Positions 62,719 to 64,000 of a DNA stretch of 64,000 nt are shown one piece after another. This DNA is from Pachyseris speciosa. Lineage: Eukaryota; Cnidaria; Anthozoa; Scleractinia; Pachyseridae. A program made the position numbers and the translations under genes. The notes under the pieces are model-generated. The model was not told the DNA's origin, searched no databases, and saw only the letters and a list, made by a program, of their open reading frames with translations. The DNA lies in the NCBI GenBank assembly GCA_016490735.1, contig JAEMWC010000164.1, forward strand, positions 81,001 to 145,000. The letters run 5' to 3'. Numbering within the stretch: the stretch's first letter is position 1; every line of letters starts with the position of its first letter.

Positions 62719-63015
62719 ATGAGGTTGATCCTTGCACTACTTCTCGTGGTTGTGACGGTTGTGGTGTACGCCAACCCTTTGGCAGAGGATTTTACAGTTG
62801 CTGAGAAGGACGAGGGTGATCTTCAGCTTCATGATGACACTGAACTGGAAAGTGATGATGACGACGAGGCCTTAGAAGATGACGATGATGATGACGATGA
62901 TGATGAATCAAACGACAGCGAAAACGACCCACGTCGTGGCAAAAAGAAGAACAAGAGGAAAAAGAAGAAGAAGAAGAACAAGAAGAAGAAAAAGAAGAAC
63001 AAGAAGAAGAATAAG
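62719..63015 (+). CDS. Acidic secreted precursor, copy 3, exon 1 with poly-Lys extension
   Basis: 99 codons. MRLILALLLVVVTVVVYANP is a signal peptide homologous to copies 1 and 2 (the ATG at 62719 aligns with theirs). A Glu/Asp region with long D runs is followed by ENDPRRGKKKN, then a tail of Lys with spaced Asn and Arg up to the AAG|GTAGTA donor. The Lys tail comes from AAGAAG/AAC repeat growth and has no counterpart in the other copies, so the exon encodes an acidic block and a basic block side by side. Later exons are not visible before 64000. Without them the frame would read VVKIKNLI and stop at 63042, so a short unspliced form is possible. Confidence 0.7.
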
Positions 63016-64000
63016 GTAGTAAAAATCAAAAATTTAATTTAAGAGACGGAAAGCTTAGGTAACAGAAGTGGCTCTTTTAGAGTCCCGTTTAAATAAGTGC
63101 CGGCAAAGGCACCCTTTCTGCGCAATGAAACAATAGCTAAGATATAGCGTCTCACTTTTGTTTCCTTTGGGTGAATTAAGATAATCCATGGATCGGATGA
63201 CCAGGGAAGGTAGAAATGGCACCTTTTCGAAGGAGGAATTATCTGCAGTGTTGGATCTGTTGCTGCTTGGGAGTACTCCACAAGTTACATTGTCCCAAAG
63301 TGGTCCCAACACCAATTAGTATATACCACACAAGTAAATAGTGCTTTTCGTGCGCTCTGATTGGTTAACTCGGAGGTGATGAGTAAGTCCGAGCAGCCGG
63401 CGCGCGAAATTTTACAATTTCCGACCGCTTGTCGGTATATTGTCACACCTAAAGTAATGTTTTGTCCGCTAATTATTCAGCTTGTGTGGTAAATACTTAA
63501 ACAATTATTCACCTCAGTGTCGGTGAAAGTGGATATTCTTTCCCCAGGACGCATCCCCGATGATCTTCGACTATCTACCCTTAGTATACTTAACTTAAAA
63601 TTCTCCCATTTTGTTTTAATTTCTTTATACGTATTTGGTATTAATGTATCGGAAGGAAGAGCTTGTCTTCGTTCCTTAATTAAGCCGCGATATCATTAAA
63701 GGCAACAAATTGATCGAAAAGAATTTAAACTGTTTCGGAAAAGGAATGGTCATTAAAAAAGCACTTACAAGAAAAGGAAACGGTAGGGGAGAAGAGGAAG
63801 AAAAAACAGACAATAATACGATATCAGTGATGAACGATGATGATGATGATGATGATGACGGGTGATTACCGATCAGATGATGATAACAAGAAGAATGATC
63901 ATGATGCGAAACGTGCGTGTCAAAACAAAACTTCGCCTTTTCCCCCATTTATTTCTTGCTTAAACCTTTAAAAGGCGAGTTAACGATGTAACATTTTTTG
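63016..64000. other. Probable intron of gene copy 3, no exon seen
   Basis: It contains the interspersed repeat shared with 1013-1290 (63306-63545) and a (GAT)n tract at 63836-63858. No Cys-rich exon like those of copies 1 and 2 is found; it may lie beyond the window. Confidence 0.4.

Noticed and set aside
62829..63029. A minus-strand frame of Phe and Ser runs
   Set aside because: It is the antisense of the Lys and Asp codons of gene copy 3.

Overview
The window is animal nuclear DNA: AT-rich, with introns, no operons and very few genes, and packed with fossil and young mobile elements. The mix of repeats (Penelope-like elements with GIY-YIG nuclease domains, a BEL/Pao element, tRNA-headed SINEs, many foldback MITEs, TTAGGG-type telomere-like DNA) is most like a cnidarian, probably an anthozoan such as a stony coral or sea anemone. 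That placement is inference from repeat style and cannot be proven from the sequence alone.

The backbone is a large tandem segmental duplication. Copy A (about 2.35-32.8 kb) and copy B (about 36.07-61.75 kb) match block by block in the same order, at a spacing of about 29-34 kb. A further scrap of the same array lies at 35.60-36.08 kb, and older sub-repeats lie at 1-578, 23.34-25.26, 30.98-32.76, 48.04-49.99 and 59.77-62.25 kb. Most differences between A and B are insertions present in one copy only, so each copy supplies the empty site of the other and the insertions can be ordered in time.

The host gene carried by the array is a small secreted-precursor family seen three times. Exon 1 encodes a signal peptide and a run of Asp/Glu. 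Copy 1 then has two exons, rich in Arg, Lys and Cys. Each gene copy differs: copy 1 (3446-6993) has all three exons and a poly(A) signal, but a 4-base deletion breaks the signal peptide. Copy 2 (37116-38529) has a clean signal peptide but has lost exon 2 at a truncated MITE. Copy 3 (62719-63015) has a Lys-rich extension after the Asp-rich region, and its later exons are not found in the window. The design (anionic pro-region, cationic Cys-rich end) resembles antimicrobial or toxin-like peptide precursors; the function is not known.

The rest is mobile DNA. It includes one apparently young BEL/Pao element (51824-58247) with 197-bp LTRs differing at one base and a single open frame of about 1970 codons. 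There are Penelope-like fragments at 19.0-20.0, 21.9-22.7 and 42.2-43.0 kb with hammerhead-ribozyme-like cores nearby, and a 323-bp inverted-repeat element at 4456-4778 carrying two such cores and no protein. A LINE at 8152-11941 carries insertions within insertions. Further elements are a MULE-type fragment framed by inverted TGGTGGCG arrays (27.47-29.24 kb) and a family of TAGCCT...AGGCTA foldback elements with 8-9 bp target duplications. Two blocks at 29.69-30.47 and 58.43-59.22 kb keep open frames between A and B and may be exons of an unrecognised gene.
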